Shown here piece by piece: positions 4,925 to 6,554 of a DNA stretch of 6,554 nucleotides (its first letter is position 1; every line of letters starts with the position of its first letter). The notes beneath the pieces are model-generated. The model did no database searches and was not told the DNA's origin. It saw nothing but the letters and a program-made list of their open reading frames with translations. Source of the stretch: Methylocystis sp. GTDB taxonomy: Bacteria; Pseudomonadota; Alphaproteobacteria; Rhizobiales; Beijerinckiaceae. The stretch lies in NCBI GenBank assembly GCA_023253795.1, contig JALRFG010000111.1, positions 1 to 6,554 on the forward strand. Direction: 5' to 3'. The translations under genes and the position numbers were made by a program.

Positions 4925-6554
4925 ATGCGCGGTTTTGGTCAACGCGGTTCGGGCGCCCCCGGTCCTGCGGATGTTTCCCTGTCCGAGGTTTCGTTGCTGA
5001 AAACGATCCGTCATCTGTGGCCCTATTTGTGGCCCAAGGGCCGGCCCGATCTGGAGCGACGCGTCGCGATTGTTTTCGCGCTGCTGTTCGTCAGCAAGTT
5101 CTTCAACGCGCTGACGCCCTACGCCTTCAAATGGGCGACGGACGCGCTCGCCGACACAAACGCCGATACGCTGACGACGCTCGGCAAGGGCGCGGTTTAC
5201 TTCACGCTGCTGATGGGCGCCATCCGCATCGTCGCGGTTATTCTGATGCAGACGCGCGACGGCATTTTCGCCGCTGTCGCGATGCACGCCGTGCGCCGGC
5301 TCGCCACCGATCTGTTTGTGCATATGCATGAATTGTCGCTGCGCTTTCATGTTGGCCGAAAGACTGGCGGCCTCACCCGCGTTCTGGAGCGCGGCCGCAA
5401 CGCCATCGAAACGCTGTCGCGCCTGGTGATGTCGACCGGCGCGCCGACGCTGCTGGAAATGCTGCTGGTTCTGGGCGTGTTTCTCTATCAGTTCGACTGG
5501 CGCTACGGCTTCGTGCTGATCGCGACGCTGGCCGCCTATTTCGCCTATACGACCTACGCCACCAACTGGCGCATCGCCATTCGTCGCCAGATGAACGAAA
5601 GCGACACCGACGCCAATCAGAAGGCTATCGATAGTCTGCTGAACTATGAGACGGTGAAATATTTCGGCGCCGAGGAGCGCGAAGCGACGCGCTACGACAA
5701 ATCCATGATCCATTACGAGAAGGCGAGCACGCATTCCTATGTGTCGCTCGCCATTCTCAACGCCGGACAGACGGTGATCTATATCATCGGCGTCACCATC
5801 ATGATGACGATGTGCGTTTACGGAATCCGTGACGGCCGCAACACCATCGGCGATTTCGTGCTGATCAACGCCATGATGATCCAGCTCTCGCAACCGCTCA
5901 ATTTTATGGGCACCTTCTATCGCGAAGTGCGGCAGGCGATCATCGATATCGAAACCATGTTTTCGATCCTCGCCCAGAGCCCCGAGATCGCCGACAAGCC
6001 GGACGCCAAACCGCTCGTCGTCAGCGCCGGTCGCATCGCTTTCGAGGATGTGCAATTCCATTACGAGCCGGCGCGGCCAATCCTGCGCGGCGTCAGTTTT
6101 ACCGCCGAGCCGGGACAGACCATCGCCATCGTCGGCCCGTCGGGCGCTGGCAAATCGACGATCTCGCGGCTGATGTTCCGTTTCTATGAACCCCAGGGCG
6201 GCCGCATCACCATCGATGGCCAGAATATTCTCGATGTGACGCAGACCAGCCTGCGCGCCGCCATTGGCATGGTGCCGCAGGACACGGTGCTGTTCAACGA
6301 CAGCATCGGCTATAATATTCGCTATGGCCGCTGGGACGCGAGCGAAGCCGAGGTGCGCGAGGCCGCGCAACTGGCGCAGATCGATAAATTCATCGAAAGC
6401 GTTCCCGATGGCTACGAAGCGCAGGTCGGCGAACGCGGACTGAAACTCTCAGGCGGCGAAAAGCAGCGCGTCGCCATCGCCCGCACGATTTTGAAAGGTC
6501 CGCCAATCCTCATTCTCGATGAGGCCACCTCGGCGCTCGACAGCTACACCGAGC
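4925..6554 (+). CDS. Atm1/HMT1-type ABC exporter, permease-ATPase fusion (runs off the right edge)
   Basis: The 543 visible codons form a half-transporter that would dimerise in the inner membrane. After a polar Gly-rich leader (1-40), six spans lie at about 47-66, 89-110, 172-190, 194-212, 274-300 and 308-332. The segment NYETVKYFGAEEREATRYDKS (240-260) is a hallmark of the Atm1/HMT1 family, whose members export glutathione-linked sulfur or metal compounds and support metal tolerance or Fe-S assembly. The ATPase domain has aromatic Tyr380, Walker A GPSGAGKST (404-412), Q-loop Gln452, signature LSGGEKQR (508-515), Walker B ILILDE (528-533) and D-loop SALD (536-539). The H-loop and stop lie beyond the window. 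The start is uncertain: ATG 4925 has GGA six bases upstream, but ATG 4919 and ATG 4874 are in frame. It diverges from the LOG gene, with no shared function evident. No lesion is seen. Confidence 0.92.
   Translation, partial: MRGFGQRGSGAPGPADVSLSEVSLLKTIRHLWPYLWPKGRPDLERRVAIVFALLFVSKFFNALTPYAFKWATDALADTNADTLTTLGKGAVYFTLLMGAIRIVAVILMQTRDGIFAAVAMHAVRRLATDLFVHMHELSLRFHVGRKTGGLTRVLERGRNAIETLSRLVMSTGAPTLLEMLLVLGVFLYQFDWRYGFVLIATLAAYFAYTTYATNWRIAIRRQMNESDTDANQKAIDSLLNYETVKYFGAEEREATRYDKSMIHYEKASTHSYVSLAILNAGQTVIYIIGVTIMMTMCVYGIRDGRNTIGDFVLINAMMIQLSQPLNFMGTFYREVRQAIIDIETMFSILAQSPEIADKPDAKPLVVSAGRIAFEDVQFHYEPARPILRGVSFTAEPGQTIAIVGPSGAGKSTISRLMFRFYEPQGGRITIDGQNILDVTQTSLRAAIGMVPQDTVLFNDSIGYNIRYGRWDASEAEVREAAQLAQIDKFIESVPDGYEAQVGERGLKLSGGEKQRVAIARTILKGPPILILDEATSALDSYTE

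Noticed and set aside
4832..6370. 512-residue open frame antisense to the ABC exporter
   Set aside because: Same mirror-frame effect: His/Gln/Arg-rich with no recognisable fold, opposite a gene with all ABC motifs.

Overview
The window is GC-rich, with strong G/C preference at third codon positions and many CGCGC-type words. Its protein families (carbohydrate porin of the OprB type, long-form citramalate synthase, Atm1/HMT1-type ABC exporter) fit an alphaproteobacterium, probably Hyphomicrobiales. A methylotroph-like relative (Methylocystaceae/Beijerinckiaceae) is only an impression from protein style and cannot be proven here. No tRNA, rRNA, CRISPR array or insertion sequence was seen.

Layout. 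The left edge (1-938) is on the minus strand. It holds the N-terminal part of a major facilitator transporter that runs off the window, and upstream of it a decayed carbohydrate-porin gene. Only the C-terminal part of the porin survives, and it carries an apparent frameshift and a nonsense codon. From 990 to 4196 four plus-strand genes are packed with 2, 1 and 0 bases between them: a 44-residue single-membrane-span protein, a GNAT acetyltransferase, (R)-citramalate synthase (cimA), and a two-domain GNAT protein. A LOG-family phosphoribohydrolase on the minus strand converges on this block with only six bases between stop codons. A 125-base divergent spacer with a perfect GC-rich inverted repeat separates it from an Atm1/HMT1-type ABC exporter, which runs off the right edge just after its Walker B motif.

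How it works together. The clearest metabolic gene is cimA, which makes citramalate from pyruvate and acetyl-CoA. This opens the threonine-independent route to 2-oxobutanoate and isoleucine. It is sandwiched between two acetyl-CoA-binding-type GNAT proteins in what looks like one transcription unit; the substrates of both GNATs are unknown. The LOG protein and the ABC exporter are standalone housekeeping or stress genes with no evident link to the cimA block. Most of the window is ordinary chromosomal content. The points worth a second look are the porin remnant with its lesions, the GNAT-cimA-GNAT arrangement with its small membrane protein, and the palindrome in the divergent spacer. I did not find a convincing new defence or mobile system.
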